A DNA stretch of 64,000 nucleotides. Origin: Sanghuangporus weigelae. Taxonomy: Eukaryota > Basidiomycota > Agaricomycetes > Hymenochaetales > Hymenochaetaceae. Of this stretch, positions 20,342 to 33,028 are shown piece by piece. A program made the translations under genes and the position numbers. Under the pieces are notes generated by a model, which made no database searches, had not been told where the DNA came from, and saw only the letters and a program-made list of their open reading frames with translations. The stretch covers positions 3,162,001 to 3,226,000 of the forward strand of contig CP137319.1 of assembly GCA_033182465.1 (NCBI GenBank). Reading direction: 5' to 3'. How positions within the stretch are numbered: position 1 is the first letter of the stretch; every line of letters starts with the position of its first letter.

Positions 20342-21821
20342 ATGGAAGATGAGCTCCGACGCCGTCTGCACGCTTACCGGAAGCAACGTACGGGCATGAG
20401 ACACGTACGTATGTTGCTCCCGGCCTGAATACACAGAATCCGCTAATTTATGGAAGTCAGACTATAGCCTCACAAGCAAAGGAAATTCAGAGACTACGAA
20501 CTGTTGTCAATTACCTCGTTAGTGATTCCGAGCGAAACAATATAAACGACCTCCGCGCAGATGTTTCGGAAGAGGAGCTTTCGGACGTGGCAATGGAAGG
20601 CATTGGTGATTCCAGCATCGCCGATGACAGTGGAAGCCTTATCTCAAGTGACCTGGATGATATGAGCACCGATAGATCAGTTGAAGGTCTTCCAGAAGCA
20701 TTCTGGGATGAAAAAGACGAGATATATAGATGCTCCGCCTGTTTCTGGGAAGTATCGGAAGGTATTTGCGAGCATTGTGCTACGGAACACGCGGTAGATG
20801 ATGTGAGTTTGTCATTTTGCAATGAAATGATCCACTCTCTTCTCAAATACCACATGCATAGGAACAGTCTCGGTTCTCTATAGACAATTTCAGCAGCATA
20901 TCGACAGCTCATGAAAGTTTTAATCCGGATCGCCGCTTGAGACTCAGAGGGACCACACCATTGCGCGAAGTAGACAATCCTAGGGAGCTATCTGGATATT
21001 CGAAAGACGAATACAACTCTCTGATCGCTAGGGGCGCGACGCGTCAGATGTGCGAAACATTCTTTCTTGAGTTCACGCAAGAGAAGGGCATCGTCGCATG
21101 GGCAGACGATGAATTATTTAAATCCTTTTCGGGCATGTCGATGAAGAATGGCGATAATTGGAAGATTTATCTTGGTCGGCGCATTCATCTTGACGAGGAT
21201 GACATTGATGGAGCTCAATTCATTGAAGATCTTCTCGAAGAGGTCCTGCTATTCCCATCATCACATCTCCGAGGACCGCTGGGACTTGAACGTGCAAAGA
21301 GAGAGATGAGATGGGTAACGGAACAGGAATCTCGAGGAATTTGGGCCACTCGTCCTGTTGTTGAAGAGCACGTCAGTACCTGTACAGGTCAACGAGATTG
21401 TCCATGCATGGTTTGCGACGACAAGAGCGACAGTTCTACCGATCAGCTAGACATTACCGACAAGACATTGTTCGAAGAGGAAGACGACGCGCTTGAATGT
21501 ACACTTCCCAGGGAGAATCTAGGCCCTGTCATCGAATTCGATGAATACGAAACTGAATCCGAGGAACGCGTAGATGAAAGGATTGGTTGGACAGGGATTT
21601 ACGATGCTGGCCTTGATGATTCGATCGGCGGTGACATCGACTGTGATCCCGAAGTGGACGGGAGAATTGATGATTTCGAAAGTAATATTGGCCACCTGGT
21701 TCATGGCGAATCATCGATGGCTGTCTGGACTTCTCAACATGATTCGTCGGACTCCGCAGATAGCGACTTTGATTCTCTCGAGGAGCTTAGTGGAGATGAG
21801 GACGTTCTTAGGCGACGCTGA
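20342..21821 (+). CDS. acidic protein with Cys4 zinc-ribbon-like motif, 454 residues
   Basis: Exons 20342-20404, 20461-20802 and 20862-21821 join in phase 0 to 454 codons plus stop. ATG follows CTGCC and is the first in frame. The N-terminal 60 residues are basic then helical (KEIQRLRTVVNYLV, coiled-coil-like). Residues about 120-150 hold RCSACFWEVSEGICEHCATE, a C-x2-C-x9-C-x2-C arrangement that would fit one zinc ion. A second Cys cluster (CTGQRDCPCMVCDD) lies near residue 310. The rest is strongly acidic, with DE-rich runs to the end (LEELSGDEDVLRRR). I do not recognise the family by name; similar uncharacterised proteins occur in basidiomycetes. A nuclear or chromatin role is only a guess from composition. 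Confidence 0.7.
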
Positions 21822-22963
21822 TGCCCCCTTTCTGTTCCCACTTCTGTGTGGGCTCTCGCCAGGTAGATAGCACACTATGCAAAAGGCTCGATTAAAGGGC
21901 GTAGATGTCAGACTGGAACGCGAATGGTAATATGGAAGCGTAAAATAAGATGAAATGGGTGATAATTGTAATTACGGAGTCAAAAGTCACGCCCTGTCCG
22001 TGTTGGAACAAAGTGTTCTGGGTGATAGCAGCATTCTCGCAACATCTAGGTGAAGCGCAATCAAACTTGGACCATCAGCCAGATGAGGATGTTCGAGTCT
22101 ACTTCGTAGGAAGCTAGGGTGTCCTCGTTCCTCGCGCCGATTCCCCTCATCATGGAAGTTTCTTAGAGTAAGCCTTACTAGTAGTAAGTGCTCCCGGGAG
22201 ATTGAAGCACCAGACAGAAAGTACTTTTGCTCCATAGGTTTATTCCCTGTTCGAGAGATCCCCTCAAGGGCGTCCGGACGCATATACGGGATGCTTTGCG
22301 TACCTGATCCCAAGCAGTGGGCTACGATCTGAATCTCCTGGAGGAGCTCTAATATTTGTTATTTATTGTACAGTCTCCGAAGCTTTGATTTGATTTGCGG
22401 TTGCCCGCTCTTCCATCGTGAACAATTTGCGTGAAGGTAAGAAAGTTTCGTGAGGGTCGTCGCGAGAGCAGTGGTCATGTGGAATTTAGCCTCTACGCGT
22501 ACGCTTCTTCACATACGAGATTTCCAGAACCATCACCGGAAAAGCACACCAACCGATTTTTTGCCCCCTCCCTACGTTGCTTGACACTCGACTCTCCGAG
22601 ACGACCGATCTTGACAACGCGAGATGGAGTTAAAGAAAAAACCTGTCAGGTTCATCAGCAATAGACCGTGGGTTTACATAAAGAAAAGCAAGAGCATCGT
22701 TCCTAGCGTGCTTGTTGAACAGACCTGAAGTCCGGCGTAGAATTCGCTTGCTTGGATGGCTCCATAGTAAACGGTGGTATCGTATTTATAAATGGTACAC
22801 CATAAATACATAAACTAAGGGACCAACGCGGCGCATCAGCTTCTGGTCTCCTCGTTGCGAATAGGAACGGATTGTTATCTAACAAGTTAAGGCCATGTCT
22901 GCAACTCTGACATTTAAATCAAAGCCGAGTTTCAGACCACAGATGAAATCTAATATGAACCAT
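21822..22963. other. intergenic region, no gene recognised
   Basis: About 1.1 kb between the 3' ends of the acidic-protein gene (plus) and the FAD monooxygenase (minus). Open frames on both strands are short and low in family-like signal. Nothing supported. Confidence 0.5.
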
Positions 22964-24843
22964 CTAATTGACGTGGCTTGCTTGTTCTACAACAACTTGG
23001 CCACTGAAAATGCTATCGATGGAAGTGCGTTGCGCTCCACTCATACGCTCAAACATCACTCCCCATTCTACCCACCATGTGTCCGCATCGTCAAACGCAT
23101 CATATCCAAATGCATCTCGGAATTCCTCCCAAGATCTGCGTAGGTAACCGTCCTCAGCGTCCGTCCAGTCCATTCGCCCTTCTTGCATCTGTTCACGCAT
23201 GGATCGATCTCGCTCATCACGCAGCGGGCCGGGCGGCAAAGCAACGAAATCGACTTTCTGATATTCCGTCTTGCACACGCTCTCGCATCGCGCCTGGCGA
23301 ATCTCCTGGAACGCGGAAAGGAAACGGCCTATCTCGTCCTTGTGCTTCAACTTTGATAGCAATCTTCCCAGAACGACCGCATCTTCGACGGCCAATGCGG
23401 CTGTGTGTGTGCTTCCGGGCTGCAATACGTGAACAGAATGGAAAGCCACTTCGGAAATTAGAACGTACATTCCATCCATGAGCAGCTTCACCGATAGCAA
23501 CGACGTTCTTGTTGCTGTTGAACCAGCTTTCTACCGCCATTGTTCTGTCTCCTCGTATTCGGGTGACTTCCCCTGCTTGTCGGATAATGCGCTTGAGCCT
23601 AACAGATTAAGAATTCAATTCCGCATTTGAAAACGCTGAGCCTCACAGTGGTGCACACTCAATGTCGACGATGTCCAGATCATCTACGGGTATCCTTCTT
23701 CTCCAATCAAATTGGACCTCGTTATCTTCCTCGTTTCTGACAAGCGAAACTGCAAACTCCGAGTTATTTCTCTTCCTCGTATATTTGTAAGAGCGACAAA
23801 GATCATTTATACTGGGCGACTTACCACACCAAACCCTAGGACGGCCCATCCGCAACCCATCCAGAGGTTCCACTTTCAACAGTTAGTCAGGATTATACCG
23901 GAAATCCGAAATGCGATAACAACATACTATCGGCTCCTGAATAAGCTGGCGGAATTCCTTATCATCGCCTAGCGATGATACGGGTATTGTAAACCTATTG
24001 TACCTTTCAAGTAAAAACCCGGATGGATACGAGAACAAAGCTTACTGATAGCTCGTGTAGTTGATTTCTTCGTCTTCTTTTGGACGAAGGTCCAAGACAG
24101 AGCGCACAATCCCTCTATGTCCATCTCCGCCGACGATGAGATCGGCTCGTAATTCTTTTCCAGAAGCCAGCGTGACAGACGATGCTTCTGGATTCACGCT
24201 TAAAACACGCGATCCAAAGTTAAATTTTGCGCCTGCTCCTACGGCGAGGTGGTAAAGCATTTGAAGCAGGTCCGAATGCTCCAGTGAGGTTAGACCATCT
24301 GCTGCTGTGATATCACAACTAAAGCTCACATGTAAAAGATACACCTCGCCCGCCAATTCTTCCATAACCTTTTCATGGTAGAGAAGTTCACCCAAAGCCT
24401 CCCCGGTATACGCTGAGTCGTCAGTCAAACCATCTAGTTAGGTGTCAATTTCTCGGCACCGCAACTTGACGAGATCTTACCAGAGTGAAATAGAAGCTTT
24501 GGACATCGTCCACTCGTTTGTTCTACTATAGCAGCGCCCAAACCCCATCTGAATAGGATGCGCGACATATTTGGAGGCACGCGGATGCCACTGGGGCTCT
24601 GCTTCCGTATCGAACCCATCAGTTGATTGCAGCATGAATAAGTGATTATCGCACCCTTCCCAAACTGTCGTCAGCTTCCATGACGAGAACATTATGACCT
24701 GCCTGTCGTAGGCTAAAAGCAGAAGCTAGTCCAGCAACACTGGCTCCTATAATGATGATATCGATAGGTAGGTCGGCTTTTTGAGGCTCAGGGTCTGCCA
24801 CTATGGAGCACATTGACCCATGTCGAGGCCGACCGCTTGTCAT
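22964..24843 (-). CDS. FAD-dependent monooxygenase (salicylate-hydroxylase-like), 509 residues
   Basis: Eight exons in transcript order: 24843-24655, 24598-24481, 24433-24046, 24003-23928, 23872-23825, 23771-23647, 23598-23469, 23419-22964; phases close to 509 codons plus stop. Residues about 28-50 form the dinucleotide-binding fold (IIIGASVAGLASAFSLRQAG followed by the acidic VMEAD). The DG fingerprint reads ADLIVGGDGHRGIVRS. The second FAD motif, usually GDAAH, reads VVAIGEAAHGWNPGSTHTAA, with Glu for Asp. Group A enzymes of this type use NAD(P)H and O2 to hydroxylate, epoxidise or decarboxylate aromatic or polyketide substrates. The C-terminus (about 110 residues) is acidic and Trp-rich. 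It sits 0.7 kb from the synthetase gene on the same strand, so a tailoring role on its product is likely. Confidence 0.8.
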
Positions 24844-25581
24844 GATCTGAAATCAAGGAAGGGATAAGGAATTCCACACGTCCACATATTAAATAAGAAG
24901 CAACACATCAAATGGGCTAAATGATCGCACGCTGGTGTGCTTCGATCCACAGTAAGCTTTACATTTTGTGTTTGATCATTGCCCGTCACGGCGTTCTCTG
25001 CGTCTGGCTCGTTATAAAATACCGATTGAACGTCCGCCAATGTATCCGTGTGAGAAAGGTATTCCAGGACGAAAGATTTGAACGAAACAGGAGATACCCA
25101 TTTCCTTTGCTTCCGGACGGGTCGGAGAGAACACAATAACACATCCACGTACATAATTGCGGTTCGGACTTCCTCCTAATTATACACACGTGTACAAAGC
25201 GGCGCAAAGCTACATGGGACCCCGGAAGACAATGCCATGCCAGTGACTGGGGTCAGGGCAAAAAATGAGGCGCCCTTCATTCGGACCTTCGGAGAATTCG
25301 AAGTCTATGACTTTTACTTACTTACTATCGGTGGATCGGGGCTTCCTCTGGCTTCCTTCAATACTAGTACTGGTCACAGCTGGCTCAGTCTTACTGAATC
25401 TTACTATTCTTCTGCAGTGGTGCAATATTACCACGGCCGCCGAGAGTCGAAGTTGATGAACGGACTTCTGGGGCGAACCTTGAATAGAATGGAAACGAGA
25501 ACAGACCGTTTGTGGGAAATTACAAGGACATGTAACGATACAATTTCATTGCAGGAGTTCTGTGTGATAATACAATAACAC

Positions 25582-28500
25582 TCACCACTCATACGGTGGC
25601 ATATGTAATCGTCGTCCCTCCGCACCGAAACGAGCCCAGTCAATGTCACATCCCCGTTCATACAGTAGGCCCAGAGTACGCTCAAAATCCCCGGGTTCAA
25701 AGTGAATGTACCTTTCTGATTTCACTGGAAGCGATGATCCTCCAAAGTGAATGATCAGATCGCACTGTGTTGCAAGACACTCAATGCCACGAGAAGTCTC
25801 GAAGTATCTCGTTCCGGCGTGAGCCCAGTATACGTGATTTCCAGCCATATCGTTATCCAAGACGTCACCTAGATGGCCGGATATGATTGGGATTGATGGG
25901 CGAGGTATGATCCTCCGCGGAGGTTCAGCAGATGTCAACGACGAGTTGCGGGAAATAGTAACGCCTCCGACTTCGGCAAGCTCTTTTGCAGCCTCAAGAG
26001 TACCCTCCAGAACGTGTAGTTGGTCCGTACAGGTGCCGCGCAAAGCCAGTTCTGATGGAATCCATTCCGTGAGAAGTTCCTTCAGCTTCTCGCACGATCC
26101 TTGGACCAAATACGTCTCAAGGCCAGCTTGATTCGCTTTCTGAAAGACGGATCTTATGGGCAAGACTCCGGCAAATACTCCAGCAACCCATTCGCCCATT
26201 CCTTCTCCGCCAATTGCTGTAATGTTACAGCCAAGCGACTTCAAGACATTTGCAATGGCTAATTGCTGGGCAAATGCGTCATAACGCTCATCCCAGTTGC
26301 CGCCTGCTACATATGCGCGTTCCTGCTCGAGCAATGGATAGTTGATACTTTCAAACGATGTTCCACACGACGGCAATCCAAACCAGAGTCCTAGCTTTAT
26401 GGGTCGCGATTTAATCCTTCGTCGCGGTTTCGGCTCGTGTAATTCCTTGAATAGCTCTGTGATCCAAGAATGATGATCACGAATAACCCAAGCGCGTCGT
26501 AAAGGTAGGTGATCGCGGCCCAATTGAGTTGTCATACATATGGCTTTAAAATCCGCGTCTAAGGCGGTTGGGGACATGGCAAATTCTAGATAGTTCTTCA
26601 GCAGAGATTCGAAGCTATTCTGGTCATGGGCGCTCAATAAGAACAAATGCGGAGTGGAAGCCCGTTGGGAAATTTGTTCATCATTGAAGTCTTCAATAAT
26701 GATGTGAGCCAAGGTACCCGATAAGCCAAACGAAGAGATTCCGACTCGTCGAGGCCTGTCAATCCGTGGAAACGACGTTATACGATGAGGAACGCTGAAT
26801 TTTGAGCTGCCAAAGTCGATTTGGGAATTAGGTCGACCAAAGTTTGGCTGACCAGGGACAGCGTTGTGTTCCATACAAAGAATGCTTTTCAGGACGCCTT
26901 GAGCAACGTCAGTAAACAGCCTAGGCCTATTGTATCGTGAACGAGCGTGACTTACTTGTCAGTCCGGCTGTTTCTTCGGTATGCCCTAGAACCGCCTTAA
27001 CGGCTCCAATCAACAAGGGTTGAGTTCTTTTGCCTCGGAATACATCGTCCAGAGCCTGCATCTCCACTGCGTCCCCTAGTTGCGTTCCCGTGCCATGTGC
27101 TATGTGCGAACGTGTAAATCAGTAAACACTAATTGACTGCTATTTTTAAATAACTAACTCTCAATGAGGTCAACATCCTGCTCGGAGCAAAGAGCTTTTG
27201 TCAATGTGCGATGTACAAGACGTGTCTGAGCTGTCGGGTTCGGAGCGAAGAATCCATTCGAGCGACCATCCTGGGTTACATGACTAGCTTTGATGCTCGC
27301 GTATGGCACGCATTTCGAATCGATATTCTTCTGGATGATTAATGCGGCGGCTCCTTCAGCGGGAAGAAAACCATCAGCTTCCTCCGAGAATGTCGCACAA
27401 CGACCCGCTTTAGATGCGATTCCTGCTTTCGAACGGAAGATTGGTCCAGAAGGATGAAAGTGAGTTGTGGACGAAATGACGATTGCAGCGTCACAGTCTC
27501 CGTTCCGAATCGAGGAACATGCTGATGTGTGATAATTTGTTCATTGTTCTCATCAAGGTATTTAATGTCGAACTTACCTTGATGAATTGCGACGGCACTG
27601 CTGGAACATGCCGTCTTGATTTCAAGCGCAGGCCCAGTTAGGTTCAGAAAGTACGATAGTCTTGCCCCGACAGCATCGTCGGAACTGCCGGAGAGAGATG
27701 AAGAATATTCTGGAAATGAACGTGGATTGAGTATTATTGATTTGGAGCAGAAGGTGAACTTAAACAAACCATCCAAACTAAGCTCCGCCGATCTTCGTTC
27801 ACGCCAGCCTGAGTTACTCACGCTAGTGAAAACACCCCAAGCCTGTCCATTGAGAGATCGTGGTGCAATACCAGCGTCTTCGATCGCCTGGTATCCTAAT
27901 TGCAAGGCAAGGCAAGCATTAGGAGGCATGCTCTCGATATCGCTGGGAGAAAGATTGAAGAAATCTCGCAATGAACTCAGATTATCGAAATTCTCCTGGT
28001 CCAACCATGCGATTGGCGGAACGTCTTTCCAGTCTAGTGTTTCCTTGTCCCATCGAGAAGGCGGTGGAGATTTGTTAACTTTCTTGGAATAATTTTGGGG
28101 ATCGAGTAGAGCCTCCCAGAGATCATCCAACGACCGAATGCGTCCAGGATAACGACAGGAAGCACCGGTAATAACAAGCGATGGTTCATTCGGCTCGACG
28201 GGAGGGTTAGCAACTCTAACCGTATCGCTAGCAGATGAGTATCTATCTTGCTGCGAAGTATCCTCCTTCGCCGATATTTGGGCGAGGCCTAGAATCAAAT
28301 CGCAAATATCTTCCAGGGTCTTGAATGAATAAAGTTGCGCCGCAGAAAGCTTTATGGAGAACCGTGCTTCGAGTGCTCGTGCTAACTGAACTGATGATAG
28401 TGAAGTGAGAGGAAGCTCCGAGAAGTGGACTGGTTCTCCAGAAAGGTGTTCAACGGGTATGTCGAAAATATCGGAGAGTAGATTCTCGACTGTCCTACGA

Positions 28501-30561
28501 ACCTCCGCACGTAATAGAAGTTGCTCATGAAGCTGCTGCGAATAAATTCCAGACGTATCGTCTTCGCAGACTTTCGACCCAGGCCAGCTGCCTCCCGATT
28601 CGTACCAGATCTTCTTAACCTTCTTCCTATTGAGTGTGAACTTCGTCGTTACGGGCAGCTCGTCGACAATAACGATGTTCTCCGAGCGTATCCGCTTATC
28701 AAAGGTGAGTGATCGATTCAAGTCGAGAACGAAACGGACCACCTCCTCGTATTTGCGGGGATCGAAGGGAGTATTGGACTCGACCTTTGGCTGAAGGAGA
28801 ACTACAGGTGTTTCCCTCGTTATATTTGTGACAATAGCGGACCGTAAGATTAGAGGATGATCATTGAGCTGACGCTCAATGGCCAATGCGTCAATCTTGA
28901 CGCCAGACGCGAGAACAATCATATCGTCCATTCGTCCCAGGTATTTCAATCCTACTTTTATTCAGCACAACGAATACGAATATGCAGGTTTATGTTGAGC
29001 GCACCGTAGAGCTGAAGTCTATCAGGATCGGGAATAGGAATGCTGGAACCTTTAAGATAACTTGACGACCATTGCAGGTTCGCCACTTTCGCGTTCTGCT
29101 CGTACAAATCTCCGGTGCGATATATGCTCATCCCCGTTATTGCGTCTCTTGAGAAAGAATCGCTCGTTCTATTGTCGTATCCAGAAGGAATGAACTTATC
29201 AACGCAAAAGAGTCAATGAGTTGACTAAAAAATACGAAGAAACTGCTATACTCACAGCGCCTCGTATAATCAATTCTCCATGGTCATCGTCCAAAGATTC
29301 TTTTTCCAAGAACCCTTCGAGTCCAGGTGCCACTTGCAGACCGTAGTCTTTCATCGTCTGTACCGTCGCTCGTCTGATACATACTGTTCCTGCCGCTTCC
29401 GTTGCCCCTGAGCAATCAAAGTAGGGAATGGCTTGCTCAGCGGCCCATTGGAAGACGGCCTCAGATGTAGGTGCGCCGCCTACTCCGAGAGATCGCATTG
29501 CCTTCAACAGATCTAATCCTGCAGCGTCAAGATCCTTGACTATATCTGAGAATATGGCGGGAACAACGCAAAGGGAATCCACAGGTTGATGATACCGAAG
29601 CGCTTGAAGGAGCTGAATATGCAACGGCGTCGATAATGGGGCTTGGGGAGAGGACACCTCCCTGTCGAAAAATATGTATGAACCTCCCGTCTCGAGAACT
29701 ATGCCTCTGTCCTGTGCGTTAGTTTACAGTAAGTTACTCTGATGAATAGACGTACAGTAAGGATATACAGAACTCAAAACAATGGCTTAACGAAAGCCAA
29801 CCGAGATGTCGAACAGGGCGGTTACTATAGGACGGTCCACCAAGCATCTCCACCATCCTGGATGCGGAATGGACAAGCATCGAATGCGTGTAGGTAACCG
29901 ACTTTATTGTTGTCGCGTCAACGGCAGAACTGGTGAACAAAGATATAACTGGCGCATCGCTTCCAATGACTGGAGGTTCGTCAGGTTTCGATGTCAGTTG
30001 CTCCTTCGTCACGAACGATAGCCAATTGCGAAGTGAAGGGATGAAGTCCGACACTCTCGAAGGTGAAGCTTGTCTTGTAAACTGGATTGGAATTATATTC
30101 TCGAGATACGCGATCTCCAATCCCGCAGATAGATGAAGATGCTTTGCAGCAATTCCTTTCAAGCTGCTTGAAATAATAATGGCGTCCGGGTCGATCGTCG
30201 ATATCATTGCCGCCCAAAGGCTCTGTTCGGACTTGACACTGATTGGAACGACCGTAAACGACATGAACCACAATGCCCATAAGGTGAGCGGGAGAAGAGC
30301 ATTATTCGTAGAAATGACTGCCACCTTCCGTCCTCGAGGAGATGAGAGAGACGGACATAGGCGGAGAAGACGCGACGGAATAATCGTAGAAGCTAGGACA
30401 TAGGATTGTCGATATGTCAGACCTTGGCCAATATCTTCAACCAGGAAGTCACTGTCGGGCGTCACCTGAGCTAGGTGATGCAAAGCCGACAATAATGTAT
30501 CATGGCGTGGACGATACTTGTTAGCTGCTGAAGAAGAAGACATATCTAGTATACAGAGCAT
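25582..30561 (-). CDS. hybrid adenylation-carrier-ketosynthase-(AT-like) synthetase, about 1501 residues
   Basis: Exons in transcript order: 30561-29756, 29706-29256, 29194-29050, 28951-27803, 27709-27578, 27521-27159, 27099-26956, 26897-25582; one frame of 1501 codons. Residues 1-590 are an AMP-binding adenylation domain: A5 [13 protein letters not shown]7 YRTGDL, A8 [19 protein letters not shown]10 [12 protein letters not shown]; the A3 loop is degenerate ([18 protein letters not shown]). A carrier domain follows with [11 protein letters not shown], where Ser about 651 is the likely phosphopantetheine site. The ketosynthase (about 725-1170) keeps Cys (TACSSSA), His (ETHGTGT) and His ([10 protein letters not shown]). 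The last 330 residues resemble an acyltransferase, but GHSxGE reads GEGMGE. It probably activates a carboxylic or amino acid and extends or condenses it. TGGTGAGT at the stop could be a donor to a further exon near 25.5-25.4 kb. Confidence 0.85.
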
Positions 30562-31286
30562 GTCTTCAGGAATACGGCATACGCCCGCTTTAAGTCTGCA
30601 GATTCAGCTCATCTCCGGTGCAAATTGATATCCCGAGAACTCGTGTTCAACTTGGCTCGTACTTCGAGATACGAGACTGAGCCGAAAACATCAAAATATG
30701 ATCATGCGAGAAGTTTGTGAATAAACTATATCTCTCAGCATGTCGTCAACTTCAGTCTCGAATTAGCAGGTCACACCATCATCTGGTCAGCTACTGGCCG
30801 GTCAAGTACGCACGACGAAGCTCCGCCGCTGCGGAAGCTTTTGGGTCTCGAAGAGTACCGTGGCATGTTTTCGCTACTGAAAATTGAATGGCGTGATGGG
30901 ATCACGAAAGTTCCCGCCACCGTGTTACTTTCGAGGCCAGAAGCTTGGGCCATGATTCCGGGAGTCCGAACTTCCCATAGACCCGTGCACCGCCATGTGT
31001 CATTCCAGACATAAAATCACCGAAGGTCTAGCCAATCCAGATCTGACTATCAGAGCAGAATTAGCACAAACCCAAATTATACTACGTCGGAAAGATTTAC
31101 AGCAATGAACTCCTAACAATGATCCGACCTCCATGCAGTCTTAGATAAACATTATATCGTTCAAGAAACGGCTTCTCCAACAGGAAGTTTTCTCTATCCA
31201 CCGTTGTCAACCAAGTGCATTTACATATTCAACTTCAAGGGAATCAGAACACAAGCTCGTGGCATGCTTCTACAGACTCAGCAAGG
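30562..31286. promoter_or_regulatory. intergenic region upstream of the synthetase
   Basis: About 725 bp between the synthetase start (minus) and the 3' end of the acyltransferase (minus). It must hold the synthetase promoter and the acyltransferase terminator. No gene and no clear TATA box recognised. Confidence 0.45.
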
Positions 31287-33028
31287 TTACGACGCGGCCA
31301 GAATCAACTCAGCCCATTTCCTCATCCAGCCATCAACAACGCTAGACTCCACAGCCTTCTGATTATAATCTGCGCCTAGCATTATACGGCCATTCCATTC
31401 GGTAATGCGGAAAAACCTGCGCCGAGTGTCCTTTAGATTTACGATCTTCTTCTGACGAATATGAGTACTTACGGTCCCGGGTCCGTTTTCCCGAGTCCGA
31501 CGAAGAAATCAGTTATTTCTAGAACAGTGTCGGCATTTTGCGGGTATCTCGGCTTGAGGTAGATTGCACCGCGTCCATCTCCCCCGAACCAGGGACCGCA
31601 CGATGGTGGAGGTGGCGGAACAGATAACATCATCTCTACTTGTTGATTCTCTATTCCGAGAAGCGCCGGAAATGCTTGTTGTCGCAAATACTCCCGTTTC
31701 ACCGCCTGAGCGAAGTCAAGAACAACCGACTTCAGGTTCTTGTTGATATCGCCCGCGTATTTGTCGATAATGTTTACTGGGACCTGTATAGACGACATTC
31801 CAAGGCAGTATGCAGGGTAATCCAAAGCTCCGCGATACTCTCTCGCTAGACGTTGTCTGGAATCTACAAGCCCGTAGTAGATAACCACGTTCGGGGAACC
31901 CGGCTCGGGCGGATTGTCCAGAACCGTCAATAGGGAAAGACATCCATGTGCTAGTAGTAGTAACACAAAATTGCGTTAAGGCACTAATTTCTTCCAAGAT
32001 TCGTAATCACTGCTTACCCAGCTGGTTGACTGTCAACTTATCCGGACCGTTTCTACAAGTTTCAACAATTGCCTTAGATTCTTCGACCGTGAATGTATAC
32101 GCAGCACGTCGAGTAGCCGGTGTATCCTTTGATTGATCGTACAGGGGACGCTTCAGCGACTTGAAAGGGTGAGCGAGCTAAAGTTGCTCAGAAAGACACT
32201 CTCCGCTATCGCAACACACGTGTTACTTACTGGAGCTCCTCTCGCCAAGTCTGTCATAACTTGGTTTAATGTCTCCAGAAATTTTGGCCCCTCTCTTGGT
32301 TCCTCCGGAAGCTCCGGTTTGATGAGGGTCCCGTTTGCGTCGAACTCCGCTGGCTCGTGTCTACGAAGGATCTCAGATGCAATAGGAAGAAGTTTCTGAG
32401 TTTCTGAACCCCATTTGTGACGACTTTTCTCTGCATCGGCATAGCCCGGATCGACGATATACTTGGAGAGGTGCTCAAGGTATCTCGTCATTAGCACCTT
32501 CACGCCCGCACCGTCGAAGGGAACATGAGATGTGTACAAAAGGAGGCCGAACGATGACGGCGAGAATGGGACGGCATAAAGGAAACTCTGAGGCACGAGA
32601 TCTTTCTCGGGCATGACTCCTTTCACGACCTCATAACGAAGCGTATCCAAGTCCTCGAATCCTTCTTTGAGAAGAACTGTCTGCCTAGCCCAAGCTTCCG
32701 CTTCTGTTCTGTCGGCCGGTGGAGTATAGGCGAGTAACGCAGCTGGTGCAGGCGAACCTTCACGAGGCTCGTGAAGCATCTGAGCTGCAACAGTCGGTAC
32801 ATCCCAGCGAAGCGAAATCCAGGCTTTACGTGCTGTCTCGATGAAATGAGAAGGATCGATAAGTTGCGACACCTGAAAGTATACACCGAGAAACAGGTTT
32901 TGTTCTCCCTGCTTGTGAAAATTCAAGACGTCCTCGAAAAGTTCGCCTCCGCCGATCTCTCGTTTGACGCGACCGGGAACATTATCGTCCTTGCGCCATT
33001 TGTAGCGGGAGTAGTCGACGGTATCCAT
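31287..33028 (-). CDS. condensation-type acyltransferase (Tri3-like fold), 515 residues
   Basis: Exons in transcript order: 33028-32231, 32159-32018, 31950-31473, 31416-31287; phases close to 515 codons plus stop. The N-terminus reads YSRYKWRKDDNVPGRVKREIGGGE without a signal peptide. Residues 168-172 are the HxxxD catalytic motif (TSHVPFDGAG) of CoA- or carrier-dependent acyltransferases. The second half has VIYYGLVDSRQRL, YRGALDYPAYCLGMSSIQ and GDGRGAIYL, in the order seen in basidiomycete relatives of trichothecene 15-O-acetyltransferase. It would transfer an acyl group from CoA, or from the synthetase carrier domain, to a hydroxyl or amine. Its position next to the hybrid synthetase on the same strand supports release or acylation of that product. 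Confidence 0.8.

Noticed and set aside
27616-28092. 158-codon plus-strand frame over the ketosynthase
   Set aside because: Antisense to the KS exon with intact catalytic motifs.
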